A stretch of DNA of 64,000 nucleotides, from contig NZ_JUGR01000001.1 of assembly GCF_000800015.1 (NCBI RefSeq), positions 1,302,001 to 1,366,000 of the forward strand, given 5' to 3'. The notes below the pieces were generated by a model, which was given only the letters and a program-made list of their open reading frames with translations, was not told where the DNA came from and searched no databases. Below are positions 53,401 through 62,109 of this stretch, piece after piece; position 1 is the first letter of the stretch, and every line of letters starts with the position of its first letter. This DNA is from Terriglobus sp. TAA 43 (GTDB lineage: Bacteria; Acidobacteriota; Terriglobia; Terriglobales; Acidobacteriaceae). Both the position numbers and the translations under genes were made by a program.

Positions 53401-54255
53401 ATGAATCGCAAGCAGAGCCCCCATCCCGGACAGGAAGAGCCAGAGAATGGCCACGATTTTCGTGGGTCTGAGGATTCGCTCGACGTAATCGAGCCGGAAG
53501 AGGCCGCCGAAGAGACAGAAAATTCCCCGGAAGCGCAACAATCTGACCCCGATGGGGTCGGAGAAGATATGGGTACGCTGGCGCTGAATCCGGGAATGCT
53601 GGGCGGTGCGGAGGTCGATCAGGACGTCCGCGGTAAGGGTCTGGCGGCTGATCTGAACGCGGTAGCCACGGCAGGCAAGGCGTCTGAGACAGGCGACGCG
53701 GATGTAATGCTCCGGCTGAAGGCAGGCGATCTGGACTGCTTTGAGTACCTGATGAACAAGTATCGCCGCCCGATCGTTCACTTCATGTTCCGCATGGTTC
53801 ACAACCAGGCAGTGGCGGAGGAGATGGCGCAGGAGGTATTTCTGCGGGTGTATCGTGCCCGCGAAACCTATCGCGCTGAAGCCCGGTTCACGACGTGGCT
53901 GTATCGCATTGCCACGAATCTGGCGGTAAACTACGCCCGCGACACCAAGAACGAGCGGACCGCTCCGACCATCCACCTGGATGAACCGGATCCGGAAACC
54001 GGCAGCATGCATGACGTGGCGGACGTAACGCCCAACGTGGAAGCCGACCTGCTGCGGGACGAACGGATGAAAGCGATCAAGGCGCACGTATTGGCCCTGC
54101 CGGAACGCCAGCGCATGGCCGTGCTGATGCACAAGTACCAAGAGATGGATTACAAGCAGATTGGCGCCGTACTGAAGTTGAGCGAGTCTGCAACGAAATC
54201 TCTGCTGTTTCGCGCCTACCAGACACTGCGCGAGCGACTAAAAGAGTTTGTGTAA
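53401..54255 (+). CDS. RNA polymerase sigma factor, sigma-70 (ECF/SigE-like) with acidic N-terminal region
   Basis: 284 residues. Region 2 (DCFEYLMNKYRRPIVHFMFR, QEVFLRVYRARETY, FTTWLYRIATNLAVNYARD) at about 110-185 and region 4 (LPERQRMAVLMHKYQEMDYK, KLSESATKSLLFRAYQTLRE) at about 228-280. The first 100 residues are acidic and low in complexity, unlike usual ECF factors of about 190 residues. The next gene encodes a probable membrane partner 27 bp downstream. Upstream 53112-53400 is non-coding and should hold its promoter. Confidence 0.9.
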   Translation: MNRKQSPHPGQEEPENGHDFRGSEDSLDVIEPEEAAEETENSPEAQQSDPDGVGEDMGTLALNPGMLGGAEVDQDVRGKGLAADLNAVATAGKASETGDADVMLRLKAGDLDCFEYLMNKYRRPIVHFMFRMVHNQAVAEEMAQEVFLRVYRARETYRAEARFTTWLYRIATNLAVNYARDTKNERTAPTIHLDEPDPETGSMHDVADVTPNVEADLLRDERMKAIKAHVLALPERQRMAVLMHKYQEMDYKQIGAVLKLSESATKSLLFRAYQTLRERLKEFV

Positions 54256-54282
54256 CGTAACTAAGGTTTGAGGGATATTGCG

Positions 54283-54687
54283 ATGTTTTCTGCCAAGAAA
54301 AATTCGGTGAGCGATGAGCAGGCCATGAGGGAGATGATGGCCCTGCTGGACGATTGGAAAGCTCCGGAGCCGTCGCCGTGGTTTGACGGCAAGATGATGG
54401 CGCGCTTCCGAGAGGAGACGCAGCGACCGCCTGAGAGCCTGTTCGCGCGGCTGCGCGATCGCTGGCTCTTTGGCAACAGCAACTTCATGAAGCCGGTCAT
54501 GGTGGGTTCGCTTGCCCTGCTGCTGGTGGGCGTGGGTGGCGGATATCTTGAGATGACACATCTCTCCGCACCGCAACATCCTGCTTCGATTTCAGCAACG
54601 GTTCAGGACTTGCAAATCCTGGATAACAACGATCAGGCGATCCAGAGCATGAGCCAGCTGCTGGATGACGACTCGCCGCAGGGATAA
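54283..54687 (+). CDS. Single-span membrane protein, probable anti-sigma partner
   Basis: 134 residues from ATG 54283 (GAGGG 9 nt upstream). A cytoplasmic N-terminal domain of about 70 residues with DEQAMREMMALLDDWKAPEP, one transmembrane segment (PVMVGSLALLLVGVGGGYL), and a short periplasmic tail rich in Asp and Gln. The topology and position right after a sigma gene are those of an anti-sigma factor; the zinc motif HxxxCxxC of ZAS is absent. So it is an inferred function. Confidence 0.65.
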   Translation: MFSAKKNSVSDEQAMREMMALLDDWKAPEPSPWFDGKMMARFREETQRPPESLFARLRDRWLFGNSNFMKPVMVGSLALLLVGVGGGYLEMTHLSAPQHPASISATVQDLQILDNNDQAIQSMSQLLDDDSPQG

Positions 54688-54740
54688 ACCAATACTTTTA
54701 TTATTATCTGTAAACATTTGTTAATACGGACATTGAAGCC

Positions 54741-55544
54741 ATGATTTCGCGTTTCTCGATGACTACTTTCAAGCTGCGACAGACTGCCGTCGCGGCTCTG
54801 TTTGTGGCATTGGGAACTACCTGCATGGCTCAGGGAAAGCACGGACAGCCCTCTTCTGGCGGTGGCGCTCCTCACCCATCGAACGTTGGCGGTGGCGCTC
54901 CCCATGTTCCGAATTACGGCGGAAGCAGTGCTCCTCATGCGCCGAACTACGGTGGCGGTGCGCCGAATTATGGAGGCTCGAACGGTGTGCGCCCTGGAGG
55001 AATGCCTCAGCAGGGTGGGCAGCAGATGAGCGGTCGTCCCGGCGGTAATGGTTTCGCAGGACAGTCAGGGCAGTCTCAGGGTGCCGTGATTGGGCCGCAG
55101 CGGCCGCGTGGTGAACATCTGGGTCAGTGGATGCAACAGCACCAGAATCTGAGCCCGCAGCAGCAACAAAAAGCTCTGCAGAAAGAACCAGGATTCAACC
55201 AGCTTCCTCAGCAGACACAGCAGAGGATGGAGGACCGGCTGAATCGGCTGAATAGCATGCCGCCACAGCAGCGGGAGAAGGTCATTCAGCGTGGCGAAGC
55301 CATGGAGCGTCTGTCGCCGCAGCAACGTGTGCAGGTGCGCGGTGCCATGGGACAGTTGAGTGCTCTGCCGGACGATCGTCGTCGCGCAGTGGCCCGCACC
55401 TTCCGCGAACTGCGATCCATGCCGCCAGAGCAGCAGAACCAGATGTTGAATTCGCCGCAGTATCACCAGCAGTTCAGCGATCAGGAACGCGGAACGTTGG
55501 GCAATCTGCTGTCCGTGAGCCCCATGCTGCCTCAGAATCAGTAG
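54741..55544 (+). CDS. Secreted DUF3106 protein with Gly-rich repeats
   Basis: 267 residues. After a signal peptide (TAVAALFVALGTTCMAQ) there are four degenerate GGGAPHxPNYGG-type repeats (about residues 39-80), a Gly/Gln-rich linker, and a DUF3106 domain in which helical turns with LSPQQQQKALQ, MPPQQREKVIQRGEAMERLS and ALPDDRRRAVARTF recur. The helical Gln/Pro pattern recalls periplasmic Spy/CpxP-like sensors. It lies downstream of the sigma and its partner, so it may be part of an envelope-response unit. Confidence 0.82.
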   Translation: MISRFSMTTFKLRQTAVAALFVALGTTCMAQGKHGQPSSGGGAPHPSNVGGGAPHVPNYGGSSAPHAPNYGGGAPNYGGSNGVRPGGMPQQGGQQMSGRPGGNGFAGQSGQSQGAVIGPQRPRGEHLGQWMQQHQNLSPQQQQKALQKEPGFNQLPQQTQQRMEDRLNRLNSMPPQQREKVIQRGEAMERLSPQQRVQVRGAMGQLSALPDDRRRAVARTFRELRSMPPEQQNQMLNSPQYHQQFSDQERGTLGNLLSVSPMLPQNQ

Positions 55545-55792
55545 TCCTGCCCTGCGTTGACCACGACACCTTTTGAAAGATAAAATGGTTCTGTGACGAT
55601 CCCTGTCCAGACCTGTTGTTGCCGCCGCTGTTCGTAGCCGAGCGCGCTGGGTCACCTCTTTCCCTTTTCTTTTCATTACTCTGCGCCGACGCTACGCCCC
55701 GCACATGCGGAGTATGCGCGCTGGTCGCGATTCCTCCGTTGCATCGGGACATGCCGCTCGCGCATCCACTGTTTCCGGAGAGCACGACTACC

Positions 55793-57085
55793 ATGACCAC
55801 CAAGATATTCACCACCGCCCTGATCGCCGCAGCCCTGACGGCATCCGTTGCCCTGGCGCAGCGTCCCGCTCGGCACTGGGCCGGAACCGCCGTTGTAACC
55901 AACAACGGCAACGACATTACAACGAATATCCCGGTGGAACTGGATCTCTCTGCACCCGCGAAGAATGGCTCAATCACCGGTACGTTCCTGAATGGTGACC
56001 TGCGCTCGCCTTCCAGCCGCGGCACGTTGACCGGATCGCACCTGAAGCTGCAGTTCCACTCCTTTGCGCGCACCCTCGAAGGCGACATTCACGGCGACAC
56101 CTTCACTGGCACATTTGGCGGTGCGCGTATCAAGAAGCCTTACACCATAACCCTGCACCGCGACGCAGACGGCAAGCCTGCGACGGTGTTCGCTGCGGCG
56201 TCCAAGGCCACAGGATCGCATAAGGGAACAACCATCAATGGTACGTGGGAGATTGCCCTGCCCACCAAGAGCGACAAGGGCGAAGACGCATGGACGATGA
56301 CTGTTGCACCCTTCCGTGGCGACGGCGAGATCCGCGCTGTGATCCAACGCATTGATGGCGACAGCGGCGCTCTGTTCGGCCGGTTTGATGAGGCCGCAGG
56401 CGAATATCACGTCAGTCGTTTTGGTGATTTCGGTGCGACTATCTACACCCTGCGTCCGAATGCGGATGGCACGTTGCAGGTGATCAATCCGCGTGACCCG
56501 AAGGAGAACAACGTAGCGCGCCGCCCTGAGGACGCACGCAAGGAGAAGCTGGCGCCTCCCACGGAAGCGACGGAACAGACGACCTTGGAGAATCCTGCAG
56601 AGCCGCTCCATTTCCAGGGCCCGAATCTGACTGGGCAGATCGTTAGCAGCACCGATCCGGAATTCAAGGGCAAGGTTGTCATCGCCGCTATTGGCGGTAG
56701 CTGGTGCCCGAACTGCCACGACGAAGCACCGTTGCTGGTGGAGCTTTACAACAAGTATCACCAGCGTGGGTTGGAGATTGTTGATCTGTCGTTTGAGGAA
56801 GACGATCAGTTGAAGAACCCGGAACGTCTACGTTCATTCGTGACGAAGTACAAGATTCCCTATACGGTTCTACTGATGGGCACACCCGATGACTTGAATG
56901 CGAAGCTGCCGCAGGGCAAGAATCTGAACGCGTGGCCTACCTCGTTCTTCATTGGCCGTGACGGTCTAGTGAAACAGATCCATGCTGGATTCAGCGGACC
57001 TGCGACGGGACAAGCCTATGTCGATCTGCGCAAAGAGACCTTTGCACTGGTAGAGAAGCTACTGGCAGAACCCGCGGCTCGCTAA
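55793..57085 (+). CDS. TlpA-like thioredoxin-fold exported protein
   Basis: 430 residues from ATG 55793 with a signal peptide (TTKIFTTALIAAALTASVA). Residues 25-250 are a beta-rich domain of unknown type. The C-terminal part (about 275-430) is a TlpA/AhpC-TSA thioredoxin domain with active site GGSWCPNCHDEAP and the cis-proline region WPTSFFIGRDG. It probably handles periplasmic disulfides. An upstream frame to 55616 lacks family support. The stop overlaps the convergent flavin reductase by 4 bp. Confidence 0.86.
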   Translation: MTTKIFTTALIAAALTASVALAQRPARHWAGTAVVTNNGNDITTNIPVELDLSAPAKNGSITGTFLNGDLRSPSSRGTLTGSHLKLQFHSFARTLEGDIHGDTFTGTFGGARIKKPYTITLHRDADGKPATVFAAASKATGSHKGTTINGTWEIALPTKSDKGEDAWTMTVAPFRGDGEIRAVIQRIDGDSGALFGRFDEAAGEYHVSRFGDFGATIYTLRPNADGTLQVINPRDPKENNVARRPEDARKEKLAPPTEATEQTTLENPAEPLHFQGPNLTGQIVSSTDPEFKGKVVIAAIGGSWCPNCHDEAPLLVELYNKYHQRGLEIVDLSFEEDDQLKNPERLRSFVTKYKIPYTVLLMGTPDDLNAKLPQGKNLNAWPTSFFIGRDGLVKQIHAGFSGPATGQAYVDLRKETFALVEKLLAEPAAR

Positions 57086-57627
57086 CCGATCAGGTCTTCC
57101 AACGAAACCGCATTTGCAAACGAGCCGTTGCGCCACAGCAACGGCTCGTTTGCGTTTGAGGAGAAACGGATGTCCTCCACAGCGCCGATGAAGACGGTGT
57201 GGGTGCCGTAATCGACAGAAGCTTCTGATTTGCAGAAGAGGGTGACTACCGCATCGGCGAGATAAGGCACGGAAGTGTGGTGCGTCTCCCATTCACCCAG
57301 CGTGAAACGCTCCTCACCCTGTAGCTGACCACTGAACGGCAGCACCAGATTGGTGTGAGTGTTGGAGAGCAGGTTGACACTAAAGCGTCCGCTACGTTGG
57401 ATGGCCTTCCACACGCCAGCGTCGCGGTTCACTCCGACAGCAAGCGATGGAGGGTTGGCGGCAACGCTCATAACAGCCGTAGCTACCATGCCAGCTCTAC
57501 CATCCTCATCGCCTGCGGCCACGATGGTGATCGTGGCCACTAGACGGCGCATTGCCTGGCGGAAACCTTCTATCAGCTCCTGGGACGCGGAGAGGTCGGA
57601 CCTTCGGTTTGCATCAATCTCAGTCAT
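57082..57627 (-). CDS. Flavin reductase family protein
   Basis: 181 residues of the split-barrel FMN-binding fold. VATITIVAAGDEDGRAGMVATAVMSV, PPSLAVGVNRDAGVWKAI, RFSVNLLSNTH and HTVFIGAVEDIRF are family blocks. It reduces FMN or FAD with NAD(P)H, often for a partner monooxygenase that is not seen here. Divergent to the MarR gene by 135 bp. Confidence 0.9.
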   Translation of the reverse strand: MTEIDANRRSDLSASQELIEGFRQAMRRLVATITIVAAGDEDGRAGMVATAVMSVAANPPSLAVGVNRDAGVWKAIQRSGRFSVNLLSNTHTNLVLPFSGQLQGEERFTLGEWETHHTSVPYLADAVVTLFCKSEASVDYGTHTVFIGAVEDIRFSSNANEPLLWRNGSFANAVSLEDLIG

Positions 57628-57762
57628 TTCAAAGGGCGGGAACCAGCAATCGCACGTATTTACCGCCTAACGATTGCCATTGTAACGAGAAGCGATGTAG
57701 TGTGTTGTGGGTTCGGGAGTGTAGTTCCCTTTTCCCCGAACCTGTTGGGAGTTTTGCAGCAC

Positions 57763-58227
57763 ATGCGTAACATCACGCCTTCGGTACAAAAAACGGTCAA
57801 ACTGGCCGCCGAACTTCGCCCCTCGATTCTCCGTCTTAGCCGTCATCTTCGCCGGGAAGCTCTCCGCGGTGGAAGCTCGTCCGTGGATATGCAACTGTTG
57901 GGCACACTTCGGGAAGAACCCGGACTGGGTGTGTCAGAACTGGCAGACATGGAGCAGATGAGCCGCCCCGCAATGAGCGCCCACATTAAGCGGCTGATGC
58001 AGTTGGGTTATGTTCAGCGGGAAACCGCAAAGGGAGAGGTGGATCGCCGCCGCGTGGGGCTGTCCGTCACTCGAACCGGAACACAGTATCTTCGCGCCGT
58101 GAGTGAACGCCGTGCAGACTGGTTAGCAGAACGCCTCTCTGAACTGGGGGCTGAGGAACGCACCGCACTGGATCGCGCAACAAAATCGCTGAGACTGATT
58201 CTGGAATCTGCCGGCGAACCAGTTTAA
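57763..58227 (+). CDS. MarR-family transcription regulator
   Basis: 154 residues from ATG 57763. Winged helix: VDMQLLGTLREEPGLGVSEL, MEQMSRPAMSAHIKRLMQLG, and the wing RETAKGEVDRRRVGLSVT. Possibly regulates the divergent flavin reductase, as MarR proteins often do. After its stop codon the frame stays open for 50 further codons of coding-like composition. Confidence 0.88.
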   Translation: MRNITPSVQKTVKLAAELRPSILRLSRHLRREALRGGSSSVDMQLLGTLREEPGLGVSELADMEQMSRPAMSAHIKRLMQLGYVQRETAKGEVDRRRVGLSVTRTGTQYLRAVSERRADWLAERLSELGAEERTALDRATKSLRLILESAGEPV

Positions 58228-58380
58228 GAAGCCTACGCCGCCGCCGAGGATGCGCTTCGCATTCTCGCTGCAAAGCTGTATCCCGGCGCAACGGTGTGGC
58301 TGAAAATTCATAGCGCTTACGGCAGTTCCGCCGTTCTCGTCATGGCCATCGCGTATGATGAGGCCACGCATGACGATTGA
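58228..58380 (+). other. Coding-like sequence in frame after the MarR stop codon
   Basis: The same frame as the MarR gene continues past TAA for 50 codons (EAYAAAEDALRILAAKLYPG, later SAYGSSAVLVMAIA) to TGA at 58378-58380. It has no usable start codon, so it may be a decayed downstream domain, read-through, or chance. It overlaps the start of the next gene by 11 bp. Confidence 0.3.
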
Positions 58381-59362
58381 AACCCCTAAACGCCTGCGCA
58401 TCGTGATACCCGTCTTCAATGACTGGGAAAGCCTGAACATCCTGCTTCGCGAGCTGGACGCGGTAGCCCCTGCCCTGCCGTATCGAGTGGTAGTGTCCGC
58501 CGTAGATGACGGCTCCATTCAGAGCTCCGAGGGCATGCTGACATCAGTGGAGCATCTGCAATCGCTGGAAGAGGTCGAGATCGTGCGGCTGTCCACGAAT
58601 GTGGGACATCAGCGCGCGATCGCTTGCGGCCTGTGCCTGGCCTGCGATACCGCGGATATGGACGCCGTGCTCATCATGGATTCCGACGGCGAAGACCCAC
58701 CGCAAACAATTCCAGAATTGCTGGCGGCAACCAGCGGCAAGAAGGATTTCTGCGTGGTTGGTGCGCGGCGGAAGCGCTCGGAAAACTTTACCTTCCGCAT
58801 GTCGTACATCATCTACAAGAACGTCTTTAAGGCAGTGACGGGCAAGCGGATTGGCCACGGCAATTTCTCTCTGCTCTCTGCCGGATACGCTTCGCGCCTG
58901 GTGATGCTGCCGGACCTTTGGAACAACCTTGCTGCCGCGCTCATGCGTTCTCGCCTGCCGATCCACCAGGTGTTCATTGACCGTGGGACTCGCTATGCCG
59001 GCAAGAGCAAGATGAATTTCACCTCGCTGATCGTGCATGGGTTCAGCGCCATCAGCGTGTATGCGGATACGATTTTTGTTCGATTGCTGCTGGCAACACT
59101 GGTTGGAGCAGGCATCACTGTTGTGGCATCGACAACCGCTATCCTGCTGCGATTGTTCGTGCCCGCATATGCCACTCCCGGTTGGGCCACGACGGTTACG
59201 TTCAGCCTGATCATCATCGTGTTGCAGGCGTTCTTTACTTCGCTGACATCGTTGCTCAGCCTGCTGAATAACCGGGTGCAACGGCTGATTCTGCCGATCG
59301 TGGACTACAAACCGTATGTGCGGACGGTGGAGAAAATCTTCTCCCGCACACAGTCTGCATGA
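58370..59362 (+). CDS. GT2 glycosyltransferase with C-terminal membrane anchor
   Basis: 330 residues from ATG 58370 (GAGG 6 nt upstream). GT-A fold: LRIVIPVFNDWESLNILL, VVVSAVDDGS, NVGHQRAIACGL and VLIMDSDGEDPPQ carry the nucleotide and metal sites. Two transmembrane segments near residues 230 and 270. Similar to dolichol/undecaprenyl-phosphate sugar transferases. The stop overlaps the next gene start (ATGA, 59359-59362). Confidence 0.9.
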   Translation: MTIETPKRLRIVIPVFNDWESLNILLRELDAVAPALPYRVVVSAVDDGSIQSSEGMLTSVEHLQSLEEVEIVRLSTNVGHQRAIACGLCLACDTADMDAVLIMDSDGEDPPQTIPELLAATSGKKDFCVVGARRKRSENFTFRMSYIIYKNVFKAVTGKRIGHGNFSLLSAGYASRLVMLPDLWNNLAAALMRSRLPIHQVFIDRGTRYAGKSKMNFTSLIVHGFSAISVYADTIFVRLLLATLVGAGITVVASTTAILLRLFVPAYATPGWATTVTFSLIIIVLQAFFTSLTSLLSLLNNRVQRLILPIVDYKPYVRTVEKIFSRTQSA

Positions 59363-61104
59363 CGCGTCCGGATGCGACCCGAAGCGGTCGCTGGGATGGT
59401 CTGCTCTGTGGACTCATCGTCGTACTCGCAATTCTGCTGGATCATCCCTTCCTTGAGATGGGATTGATCGACGATTTCTCGTATATCCAAACGGCGTTCA
59501 TCTACGCACGTACCGGCCACTTTGTTTACAACGGCTGGGCGACAGCAATGCTGGGCTGGCAGATTCCCTGGGGCGCGCTGTTCGTCAAGATGTTTGGCTA
59601 TCATGTGTGGCCGTTGCATCTGTCGACGCTGGTGCTGGCCGGCTTATGCATGCCACTGCTGCATAGCGTAATGCGTCGCTCCGGACTGAACCGCTCCCAT
59701 GCAATCTTTGCAACATTGCTGACAGGCCTGTCGCCTGTCTTCATTCCCCTGTCTTCGACCTTCATGACAGATACAGGTGGACTGCTAACCCTGACACTGT
59801 GCTGGTACGGATTACTGCGCGCCCTCGATAGCCGCACCGATCGCAGCGTGTACCTGTGGTTAGTACTCGCCACAGCCGCCAGCGTGATCGGCGGCACTGC
59901 GCGGCAAATCGTGTGGGTGGGTGCGCTGACCATGATGCCCGCTGCGGCCTTTTTATTGCGCAGACGTAAGGGCGTTGTAGCCCTGGCAATCTCACTCTGG
60001 GTGATCAGCGTCGCTTCCATCGCGTCCTGCTTGCGCTGGTTCAAGCATCAGCCACTATCCGTGCCAGAACCTCTCGTTCAGGGCCACTTCGGTCTTCGCT
60101 CCTTTCGCGAACTTGCCGGTACGGAGCTGGCAGGACTCTTGTGCCTGACGATGCTGGCACTCCCGGTGTTTGTAGCCGCGATTCCTCCACGTTCGCAGTG
60201 GACGGTACGCGGCTGGCTGAAGCTATCTGCAGCCACAGTAGCGGTCACGGTGATCTCTTTCTTCGTCGCATTTCACCTTGTTGAGAAGGGATGGATGCCG
60301 TGGACCGGGGACGTGGTGGAACATCTCGGTGTCTATGATTACCCCGCTGGCTGGCTGCTGGGTGTGGAACCGATGCTGTTCTCGCACACCGCCCGCATTG
60401 TGAGTTCGTATCTCATCGTCGGTATCGCAATTGCCGGAGCCGCTTCGCTGTGGAATGCCCGTGCGATCGAGAAAACAGACTCTCCCTCCGCCGCAAGTTC
60501 CTGGCACACGCAAATCATTTTGCTTGGTGGACTGCTGGTCGGTTATCTCGGCTTGCTGATTCCGCGCGCCATCTGGTTCCAGGTGCTGGATCGTTACCTA
60601 CTGCCACTGCTTCCCGTAGCGGCTCTGGTTCTGCTTCGTCTGCATCAGGAACGGCTGGGGAAACGCGTTCCCACGATGGCCTGGGCAACATTGGCTGTAT
60701 GGGCCTTGTTTGCGGTTGCGGGAACGCATGACTGGCTGGAGAGCCATCGCGCACGCCTGACTGCCGTTGCGCGGCTTGGAGATGCAGGTATCCCCCCGGA
60801 GCACATCAACGCGGGGTACGAATTTAATGGCATGACGCAGATCCGCCTGGCTGGCACGATCGTGGATCCGCGAGTCACGTTTCCGCCGGAAATGCATGTG
60901 GTGACAAAGCCCGAGTATCCGGCAGACCTGCCGAAGTCGTGCTATGGGCTGCTCTACAAGAGCACTCCCGTCGTGAAACCGGAATTTTTCCTGGCTCACC
61001 AGATCGTTCCCTGCCTGGAACCCTCATCGTTTGGAACAGTTCCATACCGCACCTGGCTGCCGCCCTATGACCGGGAGATTCATATTCTCCAACGCAGCCG
61101 CTAA
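59359..61104 (+). CDS. Polytopic membrane glycosyltransferase (GT39/ArnT-like)
   Basis: 581 residues with about 11 hydrophobic segments. The first periplasmic loop has MGLIDDFSYIQTAFIYARTG with the acidic Asp pair typical of lipid-linked sugar transferases such as ArnT or PMT. A C-terminal soluble domain follows the last helix. It probably takes the sugar from the lipid carrier loaded by the coupled GT2 enzyme. Acceptor unknown. Confidence 0.82.
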   Translation: MTRPDATRSGRWDGLLCGLIVVLAILLDHPFLEMGLIDDFSYIQTAFIYARTGHFVYNGWATAMLGWQIPWGALFVKMFGYHVWPLHLSTLVLAGLCMPLLHSVMRRSGLNRSHAIFATLLTGLSPVFIPLSSTFMTDTGGLLTLTLCWYGLLRALDSRTDRSVYLWLVLATAASVIGGTARQIVWVGALTMMPAAAFLLRRRKGVVALAISLWVISVASIASCLRWFKHQPLSVPEPLVQGHFGLRSFRELAGTELAGLLCLTMLALPVFVAAIPPRSQWTVRGWLKLSAATVAVTVISFFVAFHLVEKGWMPWTGDVVEHLGVYDYPAGWLLGVEPMLFSHTARIVSSYLIVGIAIAGAASLWNARAIEKTDSPSAASSWHTQIILLGGLLVGYLGLLIPRAIWFQVLDRYLLPLLPVAALVLLRLHQERLGKRVPTMAWATLAVWALFAVAGTHDWLESHRARLTAVARLGDAGIPPEHINAGYEFNGMTQIRLAGTIVDPRVTFPPEMHVVTKPEYPADLPKSCYGLLYKSTPVVKPEFFLAHQIVPCLEPSSFGTVPYRTWLPPYDREIHILQRSR

Positions 61105-61169
61105 ATTTCGTACCCTGCTTTCCTCAGCCCGGAACAGTGCCAGGCAGCCGGGTGGGAGATACTGATGTC

Positions 61170-62105
61170 GTGAGCGACACGACCGCAGAACTGGAACAGG
61201 AACAGCCCGTAGCGGCTGAAGAGCAGGCCTCCTCCGCTGCAGAGCCACTGGTTCTGCAATCGCCTCCTGTACCGGAGCCGCCGAAACCGATCAAGAAGAA
61301 AGAGCCTGCGCCCTCGAAGGAAGAGGTGTCTCAGTCGCCCTTTATGCTGACCGTGGGTAAGGTCTATGAAGGTCCGCTGGACCTTTTGTTGGACCTGATC
61401 CGCAAACAGTCCATCGACATCTACGACATTCCAATTGCCAGAATCACCGAGCAGTTTCTGATGTACACGGAACAGATCAAGCAGACGGATGTAGACTCCG
61501 CGGGCGACTTCATCTACACCGCTGCCCTGCTGATCCACATCAAGAGCAAAATGCTGCTGCCGCGCGAGGCATCCGGCATTGCGGCTGGCGAGATTGAAGA
61601 TCCGCGGCGCGAGCTGGTGGAACGTCTGCTGGAGCACGAACGCTTCAAGGGCGCTGCGCAGATGCTGATGCAGAAACAGCAGATTGAAGACGCGACGTGG
61701 ACGCAGCCCGGCATTCGCGAGTTCAAAGAGCAGGCCAGCGCCGAACGCGAGATTGCCGCAGACACCACGGATCTGGCGCGTGTGTTTCAGGAAATTCTGG
61801 AACGACTGCGCAAGCGTCCTGTGCTGAACGTGAACGAAGAGACGGTCACGGTGGCACAGATGATTGAGTACACCAAGCGCCGCCTGATGCTGGAAGACAA
61901 GCCGACAAGCCTGCGTCGCCTGCTGCAGAACACGCACTCGCAACAGGCGCTGATCTGCATGTTCCTGGCGATGCTGGAACTGGTGCGACTGCAAGCCATC
62001 ATGCTGCGCCAGGGCGACAAGTTCGGCGACATCCTGATCAAGAAGACCGACAACTTCGACGAAGTCCTTGCACATCAGGAACGTATGCGCGATGACTGGA
62101 GGTAA
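61170..62105 (+). CDS. scpA: Segregation and condensation protein A
   Basis: Kleisin subunit of the SMC-ScpAB complex. About 311 residues from GTG 61170; GTG 61137 in the same frame is an alternative and neither has a strong SD. A Glu/Pro-rich N-terminal tail of about 50 residues, then the kleisin core YEGPLDLLLDLIRKQSIDIY, FIYTAALLIHIKSKMLLPRE and the C-terminal winged helix ALICMFLAMLELVRLQ. The scpB gene is not adjacent within the window; the next gene is a convergent glycosidase. Confidence 0.93.
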   Translation: MSDTTAELEQEQPVAAEEQASSAAEPLVLQSPPVPEPPKPIKKKEPAPSKEEVSQSPFMLTVGKVYEGPLDLLLDLIRKQSIDIYDIPIARITEQFLMYTEQIKQTDVDSAGDFIYTAALLIHIKSKMLLPREASGIAAGEIEDPRRELVERLLEHERFKGAAQMLMQKQQIEDATWTQPGIREFKEQASAEREIAADTTDLARVFQEILERLRKRPVLNVNEETVTVAQMIEYTKRRLMLEDKPTSLRRLLQNTHSQQALICMFLAMLELVRLQAIMLRQGDKFGDILIKKTDNFDEVLAHQERMRDDWR

Positions 62106-62109
62106 CACT

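Noticed and set aside
53251-54141. 296-codon minus-strand frame
   Set aside because: It is antisense to the sigma factor, whose regions 2 and 4 are clear.
54858-54980. Tandem repeats that could be CRISPR or a satellite
   Set aside because: They are codons for Gly-rich repeats of the DUF3106 protein and have no regular spacer.
61101-62108. 335-codon minus-strand frame
   Set aside because: Antisense to scpA over its whole length and without any family resemblance.
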